Below are positions 35,326 to 43,885 of a DNA stretch of 64,000 bases, one piece after another. Numbering within the stretch: the stretch's first letter is position 1; each line of letters begins with the position of its first letter. Source of the stretch: Variovorax sp. Root411 (GTDB taxonomy: Bacteria > Pseudomonadota > Gammaproteobacteria > Burkholderiales > Burkholderiaceae_C). Where the stretch lies: positions 103,336-167,335 of the forward strand of contig NZ_LMDW01000021.1 in NCBI RefSeq assembly GCF_001425205.1, written 5' to 3'. Below the pieces are notes generated by a model. It worked only from the letters and a program-made list of their open reading frames with translations, was not told the DNA's origin and did not search any database. The translations under genes were made by a program, and so were the position numbers.

Positions 35326-35349
35326 AACGGGGCCGCAAGCGGCCCCGTT
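35326..35349. terminator. GC-rich hairpin terminator
   Basis: An 11-base perfect inverted repeat (AACGGGGCCGC) with a minimal AA centre lies 36 bases past the stop of the 24-residue peptide gene. On the minus strand it is followed by a short T-run, so it probably ends that transcript and insulates the DUF2868 operon. Confidence 0.65.
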
Positions 35350-35385
35350 CTGCATGTCGCGGAAGGCAAGGGCGCGTGCCCGGTC

Positions 35386-35460
35386 TCAGCGAAGGCCGAA
35401 GAACGAAAGCACGGCTACGAGCACCACGATCAGACCGACGATGTAAATGATGGAATTCAC
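35386..35460 (-). CDS. 24-residue single-helix membrane peptide
   Basis: A GTG start at 35460 is preceded by AGGAG at 7 bases and the frame runs 24 codons to TGA. The product starts MNSIIYIVGLIVVLVAV and ends in SFFGLR, that is, one hydrophobic helix with a short arginine-ended tail. The combination of a good ribosome site, a whole-length helix and a terminator just downstream makes a real gene likely. Similar very short hydrophobic proteins ending in FFGLR are, to my knowledge, common but unnamed in proteobacteria. Function unknown. Confidence 0.7.
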   Translation of the reverse strand: MNSIIYIVGLIVVLVAVLSFFGLR

Positions 35461-35633
35461 GCGAGGACTCCTGTGTTGAGACGCGTCCAGCATTGCGCCG
35501 CCTGCAGGGCGCCACTGTCGGCAGGGGGCGGCGTGTGCTGTAGGCGCGTGTGAAGCGCCGCCCCGAGATTTCCCGGAGGGCTCGGGTGGTTCGCCTCATG
35601 TGTGACGATTGTTTGCAGGCGCAACCGGGGCCT

Positions 35634-37490
35634 TCAGGCGCGCAGCGCCTCGTCTTCCTCGAGGTTGTCGCCCAGGAACCCACCGCTCTGGTGCGCCCAC
35701 AGCCGCGCATACAGGCCACCCTGCGCCATCAGCGTGCGGTGGTCGCCTTCTTCCACCACGCGGCCTTCGTCGAGCACGATCAAGCGGTCCATCGCGGCGA
35801 TGGTGGACAGCCGGTGCGCAATGGCAATCACGGTCTTGCCCTCCATCAGCGCGTAGAGGCTTTGCTGGATGGCGGCCTCGACCTCGGAGTCGAGCGCGCT
35901 GGTGGCTTCGTCGAGCAGCAGGATCGGCGCGTCCTTGAGCATGACGCGCGCAATCGCCACGCGCTGGCGCTGGCCGCCCGAGAGCTTCACGCCGCGCTCG
36001 CCGACGTGCGCCTCGTAGCCGCGCCGTCCGGTTGCGTCGCCGAGCGTCTGGATGAAGTCGTGCGCCTCGGCCCGCTTCGCCGCCGCCTCGATCTGCCCGT
36101 GCGTGGCGTCGGGCCGCCCGTAGGCGATGTTGTCGGCCACCGAGCGGTGCATCAGCGAGGTGTCCTGCGTGACCATGCCGATGTGGCTGCGCAGCGAGTC
36201 CTGCGTGACGTGCGCGACGTCCTGCCCGTCGATCAGGATGCGGCCGCTCTCCAGGTCGTGGAAGCGCAGCAGCAGGTTCACCAGCGTCGACTTGCCGGCG
36301 CCCGAACGGCCCACCAGGCCGATCTTCTCGCCGGGTTTCACCACGAGGTTCAGGTCGTCGATCACGCGGCGGCCGGCGTCGGCATAGCGGAAGCTCGCGT
36401 GCTCGAAGCGCACCTCGCCGCGCGGCACCTCCAGCGTGCCGGCGCCGGCTGCGTCGAGCACGGTGCGCGGGCGCGACAGCGTCTTCATGCCGTCCTGCAC
36501 CGTGCCGATGTTCTCGAACAGGCTGGTCATCTCCCACATGATCCAGTGCGACATGCCCTGCAGCCGCAGCGCCATCGCCGTGGCCGCAGCCACCGCGCCC
36601 ACGCCGACCGCGCCGTGCGACCACAGCCACAGCGCCATGCCCGCCATGCCGGCCGTGAGGCCCATGCTCAGCGTGTGGTTGACGATCTCGAAGGCGCTCA
36701 CGAGGCGCATCTGGCCGTAGCCCGTGTGCATGAATTCGCGCATCGCGTCGCGCGCGAAGCCGGCCTCGCGCTGCGTGTGCGAGAACAGCTTGACGGTCGC
36801 GATGTTGGTGTAGGCGTCGGTCACGCGGCCAGTCATGAGCGCGCGGGCGTCGGCCTGCGCCTTGCCGACCTTGCCCAGGCGCGGCACGAAGTAGGCCAGC
36901 GAGGCGATGTACAGCGCCAGCCAGATCAGGAAGGGCCATGCCAGTTGCACGTCGAGCACGCCCACCAGCAGGATCATGGTGGCCACGTACACGCCCATGG
37001 CCACCAGCACGTCGGCCAGCACGAAGATGGTGTCGCGCACGGCCAGTGCGGTCTGCATCACCTTGGCCGTGATGCGGCCGGCGAACTCGTCCTGGTAGAA
37101 GGCCATGCTCTGGCCCAGCATCAGGCGGTGGAAGTTCCAGCGCAGGCGCATCGGCAAGTTCACCGCGAGCGTCTGGTGCTTCACGATGGTCTGTAGCGCG
37201 ACCACGCCGATGCTGATCACCAGGAACGCGGCAAGCCACATGAGCGTGGTGCCGCGTTCTTCCCAGAGGCGCGAAGGCTCGAGCCCGCCGAGCCAGTCGA
37301 CGATGCGCCCGAGGATCGCGAACAGTGCCGCCTCGAAGATCGACATGACGGCAGTGAGCGCGGCCATCGCGGCGATCTTTCCGCGCACGCCATGCGTGCA
37401 GGCCCAGAGAAAAGCGACGAAGCCTTGCGGTGGCAATGCAGGTTCGGCGGCAGGATAGGGGTGAAGGAGTTTTTCGAAGAAGCGGAACAA
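35634..37490 (-). CDS. ABC exporter, fused permease and ATPase
   Basis: This 618-residue half-transporter has a six-helix type 1 exporter domain (about residues 35-330) and a nucleotide-binding domain (about 360-600). The latter carries Walker A GRSGAGKST, the Q-loop MVTQDTSLMH, signature LSGGQRQRVAIA, Walker B ILLLDEATSALDSE and switch AHRLST. It would act as a homodimer or with a partner, exporting lipid, peptide or drug; the substrate is not evident. The start codon is TTG 37490 with GGGAG about ten bases upstream, so an alternative start cannot be excluded. Transcribed alone. Confidence 0.9.
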   Translation of the reverse strand: MFRFFEKLLHPYPAAEPALPPQGFVAFLWACTHGVRGKIAAMAALTAVMSIFEAALFAILGRIVDWLGGLEPSRLWEERGTTLMWLAAFLVISIGVVALQTIVKHQTLAVNLPMRLRWNFHRLMLGQSMAFYQDEFAGRITAKVMQTALAVRDTIFVLADVLVAMGVYVATMILLVGVLDVQLAWPFLIWLALYIASLAYFVPRLGKVGKAQADARALMTGRVTDAYTNIATVKLFSHTQREAGFARDAMREFMHTGYGQMRLVSAFEIVNHTLSMGLTAGMAGMALWLWSHGAVGVGAVAAATAMALRLQGMSHWIMWEMTSLFENIGTVQDGMKTLSRPRTVLDAAGAGTLEVPRGEVRFEHASFRYADAGRRVIDDLNLVVKPGEKIGLVGRSGAGKSTLVNLLLRFHDLESGRILIDGQDVAHVTQDSLRSHIGMVTQDTSLMHRSVADNIAYGRPDATHGQIEAAAKRAEAHDFIQTLGDATGRRGYEAHVGERGVKLSGGQRQRVAIARVMLKDAPILLLDEATSALDSEVEAAIQQSLYALMEGKTVIAIAHRLSTIAAMDRLIVLDEGRVVEEGDHRTLMAQGGLYARLWAHQSGGFLGDNLEEDEALRA

Positions 37491-37511
37491 GGAAAGGGTC
37501 TCCCGGAGAGC

Positions 37512-38456
37512 TCAGGACTTTAGCCGCGCATGCATGACCTTGCCCTGGAAAGGTGCGTTCTTCGGCGCCTCCTCGCCAAGCCGCTCGCCCAGGAAGTCGA
37601 TGAAAGTACGCAGCTTGGGCGACATGTACTGCCGGCTCGTGTACACCGCGAACAGCATGACGGGCGCGGCTTCGAATTCCGGCAGCAGCCGCACCAGCCG
37701 GCCCTGCGCGATGTCGTCGTCGATCAGCCACAGCGGCATGAAGGCGATGCCCATGTCCGCGCGCACCGCATGCAGCGTGAGCGTGGTGTCGTCGGAGCGC
37801 ATGGCTGGTGCCAGCCGCAGTGGAAACATCCGCCCGCCCGGGCCCTTGAGCGCGAGGTTTTCCAGGTTGACGTAGCTCGGCACGATCGCGCCCAGCCTTG
37901 CAAGATCGGCTGGCAGGGCCGGCACGCCGCCCATGCGTTTTAGGTAAGCCGGCGTGCCCGCGAGGAAGAAGGGCACGCGGCACAGCGGCCGGGCGATCAG
38001 CGCGGGCGAAGGCTCCTGCGTGGCGCGCAGGGCCAGGTCGTAGCCGTCGGCGGCGAGATCGACCTTGCGGTTTTCCAGGTGCATGTCGACCAGCACCTCC
38101 GGGTATTTCTCGCGGTAGTCGGCCAGCACGCGCGCGAAGCGCGGCGTGGCGCACCACACGGGCGCGCTCACCTTGAGTTGGCCGCGCGGCGTGTCATGCG
38201 TCTGGCCGATGGCGGCTTCGGCCGCGTCGAGCAGGTCGAGGGCGCGTCGGCTCTGTTCGTACCAGGCGGTGCCGGCCTCGGTCAGGCTCAGGTGGCGGCT
38301 GGAGCGGTGCAGCAGCCGCGCGCCGAGCGACTTCTCGAGCTGTGCCACGTGCTTGCTGGCCATCGGCGGCGACAGGCCCAGCCGCTCGGCCGCGGCCACG
38401 AAACTGCCGGCCTCGACGACTTCGCGGAACACACGCAGGCTGGTCATCCGGTCCAT
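37512..38456 (-). CDS. LysR-family regulator (CrgA-like) divergent from a dioxygenase
   Basis: This 314-residue LysR-type protein has its helix-turn-helix at residues 1-60 (MTSLRVFREVVEAGSFVAAA, SPPMASKHVAQLE) and an effector domain with the VSAPVWCATPRFARVLADY pattern of the CrgA/DsdC-like group. AGGAAAG precedes the ATG. It is divergent from the extradiol dioxygenase gene, with a symmetric site between them at 38504-38520, and presumably controls it. Confidence 0.88.
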   Translation of the reverse strand: MDRMTSLRVFREVVEAGSFVAAAERLGLSPPMASKHVAQLEKSLGARLLHRSSRHLSLTEAGTAWYEQSRRALDLLDAAEAAIGQTHDTPRGQLKVSAPVWCATPRFARVLADYREKYPEVLVDMHLENRKVDLAADGYDLALRATQEPSPALIARPLCRVPFFLAGTPAYLKRMGGVPALPADLARLGAIVPSYVNLENLALKGPGGRMFPLRLAPAMRSDDTTLTLHAVRADMGIAFMPLWLIDDDIAQGRLVRLLPEFEAAPVMLFAVYTSRQYMSPKLRTFIDFLGERLGEEAPKNAPFQGKVMHARLKS

Positions 38457-38503
38457 GACAATCTTTCCTGTGGAGAACTGATTCGATGCATCGTAGCCTG
38501 TCG

Positions 38504-38520
38504 ATTTCCTTGGAGGAAAT
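38504..38520. promoter_or_regulatory. LysR-type operator candidate
   Basis: ATTTCC-N5-GGAAAT is a perfect interrupted palindrome in the divergent gap; a second perfect palindrome, CGATGCATCG, lies at 38484-38493. The first overlaps an ATG that would otherwise be taken as the dioxygenase start, which supports the TTG start further downstream. Confidence 0.45.
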
Positions 38521-38557
38521 GTCTACAGTCGATGCAACGCTTTCAAGGAGCATCGAC

Positions 38558-39385
38558 TTGACCCACGACAACACCAGCGCTTCATCGCGCCTGCCCACCT
38601 ACTTCATCTCGCACGGCGGCGGCCCCTGGCCCTGGATGAGGAAGGAAATGGGCCCGACCTACGACCAGCTCGCAGCATCCCTGGCCGACATGCCGCGCCA
38701 GATCGGCCGCACGCCCAGCGCCATCCTGATGGTGTCGGCGCACTGGGAAGCGCCCGTCTTCACGGTACAGGGCAACCCGAAGCCGCCGATGATCTACGAC
38801 TACGGCGGCTTTCCGGCGCACACCTACGAAGTGCACTACGACTCGCCCGGTTCGCCCGAACTCGCGCAGCGCGTGCAGTCGCTGATCGCTACCGCCGGCC
38901 TGCCGGTGCAGATCGACCCCGAGCGCGGCTACGACCACGGCATGTTCTCGCCGATGGCCGCGATGTACCCGAAGGCCGACGTGCCGGTGGTGCAGCTGTC
39001 GCTGCGCCGCGGGCTCGACCCGGCCGAGCATCTGGCGCTGGGCCGCGCGCTCGCGCCGCTGCGCGACGAGAACGTGCTCATCGTCGGCAGCGGGCTGAGC
39101 TATCACAACCTGCGCAACTTCGGGCCGCAGGCGCATGGCGTCTCGAAGGCTTTCGACGACTGGCTCGACGCGGCGGTGGTGAAGGGGACTGTGGCCGAGC
39201 GCAGCGGCCAGTTGCTCGACTGGGCTTCCGCCCCGGCGGCACGCATCGCCCATCCGCGTGAAGAGCATCTGATTCCGCTGATGGTGGCCGTCGGCGCGGC
39301 CGAGGCCGAAGCCGGGGAGCGCGTCTATCACGAAGACGCGTTCATGGGCGGGCTGGTGGTGTCGAGCTTCCGTTTCGGCGCCTGA
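38558..39385 (+). CDS. LigB-type extradiol dioxygenase (DODA/YgiD-like)
   Basis: This 275-residue class III ring-cleaving dioxygenase uses non-haem iron or zinc held by two histidines and a glutamate/histidine. The expected ligands are visible: PTYFISHGGGPW at the start, VSAHWEAP near 65, and GYDHGMFSPM near 128. Family members open catechol rings such as DOPA. TTG 38558 was chosen because AAGGAG lies 7 bases upstream; two upstream ATG codons lie in the operator region and lack spacing to a ribosome site. It is controlled presumably by the divergent LysR. Confidence 0.87.
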   Translation: MTHDNTSASSRLPTYFISHGGGPWPWMRKEMGPTYDQLAASLADMPRQIGRTPSAILMVSAHWEAPVFTVQGNPKPPMIYDYGGFPAHTYEVHYDSPGSPELAQRVQSLIATAGLPVQIDPERGYDHGMFSPMAAMYPKADVPVVQLSLRRGLDPAEHLALGRALAPLRDENVLIVGSGLSYHNLRNFGPQAHGVSKAFDDWLDAAVVKGTVAERSGQLLDWASAPAARIAHPREEHLIPLMVAVGAAEAEAGERVYHEDAFMGGLVVSSFRFGA

Positions 39386-39389
39386 GGCT

Positions 39390-40853
39390 TCAGCCCCGCC
39401 GCACGCCCTCGGCGTCCACCAGCCCGACGCGCGTCTGCCGGCCCCAGGTGCCGCGCCCCGTCAGGAAGGTCCACCAACCCCAGGCCGCGCCCGTGTGGCG
39501 CAGGATCTGGAAGGTGAAGGGCTCGACCAGCGCGGCCACGAAGGCCTGTGTCATGCTGGCTTCGCTGTCGTGACCGATCCAGCGCCGGTACAGGTACACC
39601 GACCACAGGTGGAAGGCGAGGTCGAGCACGATCTTCGCGCCGATCACGCCGGCCACCGGCGCGAGCACACCGAAGTTGCCGCGCACCAGGTACACCAGCA
39701 GCAGCCCGAAGGCCGCAAGGCCGTAGAGCGGCTGCAAGGTGTCGATGGCCTTCACTGGCAGCATCGCGACACCGAGCCATCCATAGCGCCGGTCGCCGAC
39801 CATGGCGCGGTACCAGAACTGCGTCTGCAGGAAGCCGCCGAACCAGCGGCGGCGCTGGCGCAGGAAGGCGCCCGTGCTGCTGGGCGCATCGGTGTGGGCC
39901 TGCGCGTCGCCCAGCACGCGCACCGTCCACGGCAGGCCGTGGGCCTGGGCGTGGCGATGAAGGCGGTGGATGAGCTCGTAGTCTTCCACCAGGCAGTCGG
40001 TGTCGAAGCCGCCCACGGCGCGCACCGCGTCGGTACGAAAGCCGGCGAAGGCGCCCGAGATCAGCAGCAGGCCGTTGACGCGCATCCACGCATAGCGCGA
40101 GAGGAAGTTGCGGATGTACTCGTACGTCTGGAACCACTGGAAGCAGCGGCCGGCCAGCGTGCGGCTGCACACCGGAATGATGACGCCGGTGGCGGCCACC
40201 AGGTCGGGCTCTTCGGAGAACGCCCGGCGCACGGCGCCGATGGCCTGGCCGTCGAGCAGCGTGTCGCCATCGACCGTGAGCACGGTGTCGGTGTCGATAC
40301 ACAGGATGGCCGCGTTCAGCGCGACCGCCTTTCCGCCATGCGGCAGGCGCAACCAGAAAAGAGAAGGATGCGTCGTGCTGGGCGCGCTCAGCTCGCCCGG
40401 GGCCGGCGCGACGAGACCGTAGCGCGTGGTCAGCAGTTCGGCCGTGCCGTCGGTCGAGCCGTCGTCGGCGATCACGATGCGGTCGGGCACGTCGGTCTGG
40501 CCGAGCAGGGCGGCCAGCGTCACGGGCAGCACGGCCGCCTCGTTGTGCGAGGCGACGATCACGCCCAGCGTGTTGCGCCGGGTCGCGCTTGCGACGGCGG
40601 GCAAGGGACGCGGCCACAGGATCGGCAGCGTCATCCAGGCCACGAACAGCAGCAGCACCGTGTCGTACAGCACATAGGCCAGGCCCACCGACCAGGCGGC
40701 GACGTTGCCGACCCTGAAGGCCATGGCGAAGAGCAGCGCCCAGAGCACGAGCACGCCCCCGTGGATGAGCCAGCTTCGCAGCGGAGTCGGAGTGTTGGGG
40801 GGCGACAGGCGCGGCGATGCGGCCGCGAAGGCGCGTTGGAGAGGATCGTTCAA
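39390..40853 (-). CDS. membrane glycosyltransferase family 2
   Basis: This roughly 487-residue processive-type transferase has two N-terminal helices (about residues 28-78), then the GT-A core: VIVASHNEA, IADDGSTDGTAELL, VDGDTLL and DCLVEDYELIHRL as successive aspartate motifs. RQRRRW follows as the QxxRW acceptor motif, and further helices lie at the C-terminus. This is the architecture of cellulose/hyaluronan-synthase relatives. It polymerises or adds sugar from a nucleotide donor across the inner membrane; the sugar is unknown. The start is uncertain: TTG 40853 is proposed because the frame upstream has no plausible ribosome site. No capsule genes are adjacent, so it is a stand-alone gene convergent with the dioxygenase. 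Confidence 0.82.
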   Translation of the reverse strand: MNDPLQRAFAAASPRLSPPNTPTPLRSWLIHGGVLVLWALLFAMAFRVGNVAAWSVGLAYVLYDTVLLLFVAWMTLPILWPRPLPAVASATRRNTLGVIVASHNEAAVLPVTLAALLGQTDVPDRIVIADDGSTDGTAELLTTRYGLVAPAPGELSAPSTTHPSLFWLRLPHGGKAVALNAAILCIDTDTVLTVDGDTLLDGQAIGAVRRAFSEEPDLVAATGVIIPVCSRTLAGRCFQWFQTYEYIRNFLSRYAWMRVNGLLLISGAFAGFRTDAVRAVGGFDTDCLVEDYELIHRLHRHAQAHGLPWTVRVLGDAQAHTDAPSSTGAFLRQRRRWFGGFLQTQFWYRAMVGDRRYGWLGVAMLPVKAIDTLQPLYGLAAFGLLLVYLVRGNFGVLAPVAGVIGAKIVLDLAFHLWSVYLYRRWIGHDSEASMTQAFVAALVEPFTFQILRHTGAAWGWWTFLTGRGTWGRQTRVGLVDAEGVRRG

Positions 40854-40989
40854 GTGAAGGTGCCCGGGGCGACAGTCGGTCGTTCGTCGATACGCAAAAA
40901 CTCGGCCTGCGGTTTCGAGAATCCCGGGCAAAGCCGGGACAATCGCACGCGCCTTCGACTGAGTCGCCTCACGGCCGAAAATTCCCCGC

Positions 40990-41550
40990 ATGCTCGCACA
41001 AACCCGCTACACCCGAACCGCCATCGCGCTGCACTGGCTGATCGCGGTGCTCATGATCGCCAACATCGTCCTGATCCTGCTGGTCGACCACTACCCCGAC
41101 GACTGGGTGCGCCCGGCCGTCGACACCCACAAGTCGATCGGCATCACCGTGCTGGGCCTGGTGATCCTGCGGCTCCTGTGGCGCGCCACGCACAAGCCGC
41201 CGCCCATGCCGGGCTCGTACGGCGCGCTCGAACGGTTCGCGGCGCATGCGGCCCATGGCGCGCTGTACCTGCTGATGGTTTTGCTGCCGCTGTCGGGCTG
41301 GATGCACGATTCGGCCTGGAAGGACGCGGCCACCCACCCGATGCAGCTCTTCGGCCTGTTCGAATGGCCGCGCATCGGCTGGATCATGGCCATCGAGCCC
41401 GCCGTGAAGGAAACCTGGCACACCGTGCTGGGCGGCGTGCACGCCTGGGCGGGCTATGTGCTGTACGTGCTCTTCGGGCTGCACGTGCTGGGTGCACTCA
41501 AGCACCAGTTCCTCGATGGCGAGGCCGAACTCCAGCGGATGCTGCCATGA
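40990..41550 (+). CDS. cytochrome b561
   Basis: This 186-residue inner-membrane protein has four helices and the histidines that would ligate two b-type haems: IALHWLIAVLM near 15, DTHKSIG near 46, AAHGALYLL near 88 and GVHAWAGYVLY/GLHVLGALKH near 150. It transfers electrons from quinol to a periplasmic acceptor or oxidant. The stop overlaps the following hydrolase start as ATGA, so the two are co-translated. Confidence 0.9.
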   Translation: MLAQTRYTRTAIALHWLIAVLMIANIVLILLVDHYPDDWVRPAVDTHKSIGITVLGLVILRLLWRATHKPPPMPGSYGALERFAAHAAHGALYLLMVLLPLSGWMHDSAWKDAATHPMQLFGLFEWPRIGWIMAIEPAVKETWHTVLGGVHAWAGYVLYVLFGLHVLGALKHQFLDGEAELQRMLP

Positions 41551-42404
41551 CGACACCGCAGACCGAGGCACGAGGCCTCATCGCGCGCATCGACGCGCTT
41601 TCCACCCACCACGACCCGGTGCACGAGGGCGTGCGCGTGCGCTGGCGCCGCTTTGGTACCGACACGACGAAGCCCCCGTTGGTGCTGCTGCACGGCGGCC
41701 ACGGCAGCTGGATGCATTGGCTGCGCAATGCCGAGGCGCTGTCGGCCGGGCGCACGCTGTGGCTGCCCGACATGCCGGGCTTCAACGAATCCGACGCGCT
41801 GCCCCGCGTGGCGCCCGGCGAAGACTCGCTGCCGCCGCTGCTCGCCGCGCTCGGCGGCACGCTCGACCAGCTCATCGGCGCGGGTACGCCCATCGACCTC
41901 GGCGGCTTTTCCTTCGGCGGCCTGACCGCCGCGCGCTTCGGGGCCGGGCGCGGGGCGGTGCGCCGCTTCGCGCTGATCGGCAGCGGCGGCCACGGTACGC
42001 TGCGGCGCATGACCGCGAAGATGATCAACTGGCGCGCCGCGCCCAACCGCGACGAAGAGCGCGCCGCGTTGCTGCACAACCTGGGCGCGCTGATGCTGCA
42101 CGACAGGGCCGCCATCGATGCGCTGGCCTTCGAGATCCACGACATCTCCTGCCACGGCACGCGCTTTCGCAGCAAGGAGGTGTCGCAGTCGGGCGGGCTG
42201 CAGCAGGCGCTGAATGCGCTGGGCGTGCCGACGCTGCTGCTGTGGGGCGAGTTCGACGTCACCGCCGATCCGCGCCCGCTGGTGGCGCAGCTGGTGGCCG
42301 AGGGGCCGGCGCGCGAGGGCGTGGTGATCGATGGCGCCGGGCATTGGGCGCAGTACGAGCGTGCCGCCGAGGTCAATGCGCGGTTGCTGAAGTTCTTTGG
42401 CTGA
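41547..42404 (+). CDS. alpha/beta hydrolase
   Basis: This 285-residue alpha/beta-fold hydrolase has the oxyanion motif LLHGGHGSWMHW near residue 47, the nucleophile elbow GFSFGG near 120 and the catalytic histidine in GAGHWAQYE near 263; the acid is likely the aspartate in WGEFDVTADPR. The substrate is unknown. The first four bases overlap the cytochrome b561 stop. It is followed by the inverted-repeat element at 42443-42566. Confidence 0.88.
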   Translation: MTTPQTEARGLIARIDALSTHHDPVHEGVRVRWRRFGTDTTKPPLVLLHGGHGSWMHWLRNAEALSAGRTLWLPDMPGFNESDALPRVAPGEDSLPPLLAALGGTLDQLIGAGTPIDLGGFSFGGLTAARFGAGRGAVRRFALIGSGGHGTLRRMTAKMINWRAAPNRDEERAALLHNLGALMLHDRAAIDALAFEIHDISCHGTRFRSKEVSQSGGLQQALNALGVPTLLLWGEFDVTADPRPLVAQLVAEGPAREGVVIDGAGHWAQYERAAEVNARLLKFFG

Positions 42405-42442
42405 ACTTCAGCGTTGTTCAATCGGGGTGCGATCCCGTCGAC

Positions 42443-42566
42443 GCGGTGACCTTTTTCGCGAATGTCCCCCGCTTCGCTCCTCCTTTATTTCGCGAAAAAG
42501 GTCACCGCATCGGCGTGATCGTTCAGAGCACTTGTTAAAGGAGGAGCGAAGCGGGGGACATTCGCG
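42443..42566. repeat. interlaced inverted-repeat (REP/BIME-like) element
   Basis: Two perfect inverted repeats are interwoven. A 20-base arm at 42443-42462 (GGTGACCTTTTTCGCGAA within it) pairs with 42489-42508. A 31-base arm at 42457-42487, starting inside the first arm, pairs with 42536-42566. The layout is one complete palindrome-flanked unit followed by a partial copy in opposite orientation, as in bacterial REP/BIME mosaics. It lies in the 237-base gap between convergent genes, so it could also end transcription. Short open frames here are artefacts of the repeat. Confidence 0.8.
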
Positions 42567-42641
42567 GAGGGGAGTACCCGGTGGCCTGTGCACGCGCCCC
42601 GAATGAATTCCCCCGCGCCAATAAGAAAAGAAGGCAGGCCC

Positions 42642-43769
42642 TCAGCGAAGATAGCGCCCGTCGGCCTTCAGCATCGACAGCTCGGAGAAGGTAAGGCCGC
42701 GGTGCTCGCCGGGCCGGTACGACACCGCAATGCCGCCGAGGTCGAGTGTCTTAAACGACTCCAGGCCCTTCTGCAGCGACTCCGGCGTCGGGTTCGCTCC
42801 CGCGCGCTTCAGGCCTTCGACCATGACCTTCGCGGCGACGTAGCCTTCGAGGCTGGCATAGCCGAACTCGGTCGCGCCGATCTTCTTCATGGCCGCCTGG
42901 TACTCGGCAATCACCGGCATCGCGCTGTTCCACGGATAGGGCACGACCTGCGAGATGACCACCCCGGCGGCGTCCTTCTTGATGTCCTGGAACAGCTTCT
43001 GCCCGTTCAGGAAGGAGAACGAATAGAAGGCCGTCTCGTTGCCCGTCGCGCGGTAAGCCGTGATGAACTTCGCCGCCACCTCGTTGGTGGCCGCCAGCAC
43101 CACCGCCTTGGGCTTGAGCTTGGCCAGCTCGGCGGCGCGCTCGGCGGCGTCGGAGCCGTCGTTCTTGATCGCCACGCTGCCGGCCATCTTCTCGCCGCGC
43201 TCGGCAATGAACTTCTGCGTGCTTTCCAGCGCCGACCGTGCGCCCGGGTTGTCGTTGTGGGCGAAGGCGATGCGCGAGAGGCCGATCGTGAAGAGGTGGT
43301 TCACGATGCGGTTGTATTCCTCGTCGAAGCTGATGCGCACCGGGAAGCCATATTCGGTGGGCTTCACCACCGGGCCAGAACCCGTATAGGGCCCGACGAT
43401 GGGAACCTTGAGTTCGTTGGCCGCCTTGATCGCGCCGATCGACGACGAAGTGCCGATCGGCATCAGCACGCCGATGGCGCCGTCCTTCACGAAGGTCTTG
43501 ACGTTCTCGGCGCCCTTGGCAGGGTCGTAGGCGTCGTCGAGCTGGCGCAGCTCGACCGGCCGGCCGTTGATGCCGCCATTCGCGTTCACCGCGGCGAACA
43601 TGGCACGGATGCCGAGCAGGGGCTCGGGCGACAAGGACGCCAGCGGCCCGGTCTGCACGTAGGTCTGGCCGATCAGGATCGGCTTGGTCTGCGCCTGGGC
43701 GGACGGAAACCCCATGACGGTGGAGAGAGCGACGAAGGCCGAAGCCAGCAGATGAATCTTTTTGTGCAT
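42642..43769 (-). CDS. ABC transporter substrate-binding protein, branched-chain amino acid (LivJ) type
   Basis: This 375-residue periplasmic receptor has a signal peptide (cleavage near residue 26, SAQAQ). It has the type 1 periplasmic-binding fold of Leu/Ile/Val receptors: ILIGQTYVQTGPLASL near 31, AAVNANGGINGRPVEL near 59 and the ligand-loop GTSSSIGAI near 105. No permease or ATPase (livHMGF) genes are adjacent, so it is an orphan receptor. Ligands of such orphans range from amino acids to aromatic acids. It is divergent from the SOS operon. Confidence 0.9.
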   Translation of the reverse strand: MHKKIHLLASAFVALSTVMGFPSAQAQTKPILIGQTYVQTGPLASLSPEPLLGIRAMFAAVNANGGINGRPVELRQLDDAYDPAKGAENVKTFVKDGAIGVLMPIGTSSSIGAIKAANELKVPIVGPYTGSGPVVKPTEYGFPVRISFDEEYNRIVNHLFTIGLSRIAFAHNDNPGARSALESTQKFIAERGEKMAGSVAIKNDGSDAAERAAELAKLKPKAVVLAATNEVAAKFITAYRATGNETAFYSFSFLNGQKLFQDIKKDAAGVVISQVVPYPWNSAMPVIAEYQAAMKKIGATEFGYASLEGYVAAKVMVEGLKRAGANPTPESLQKGLESFKTLDLGGIAVSYRPGEHRGLTFSELSMLKADGRYLR

Positions 43770-43853
43770 GTTGGTAACTTAGTGTTAGCGATCCCATCTT
43801 AAGGCGATGGCCCTCTCAGGTAAATCGGGTCTTTGGTTGCGGCCTGGAGGGTA

Positions 43854-43869
43854 CTGTATAAAAATACAG
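43854..43869. promoter_or_regulatory. LexA (SOS) box upstream of imuA
   Basis: CTGTATAAAAATACAG matches the proteobacterial LexA consensus CTGT-N8-ACAG with an A/T-rich centre. It lies 16 bases before the imuA ATG and overlaps a TATAAA-like -10 region, so binding would block initiation. This is the standard SOS control of imuA-imuB-dnaE2. Confidence 0.92.
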
Positions 43870-43885
43870 TTAACAGTCTTCACCC

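Noticed and set aside
42408..42606. Short mirrored ORFs on both strands with similar Arg/Ser-rich peptides
   Set aside because: They are produced by the interlaced inverted repeats at 42443-42566 and have no ribosome sites.
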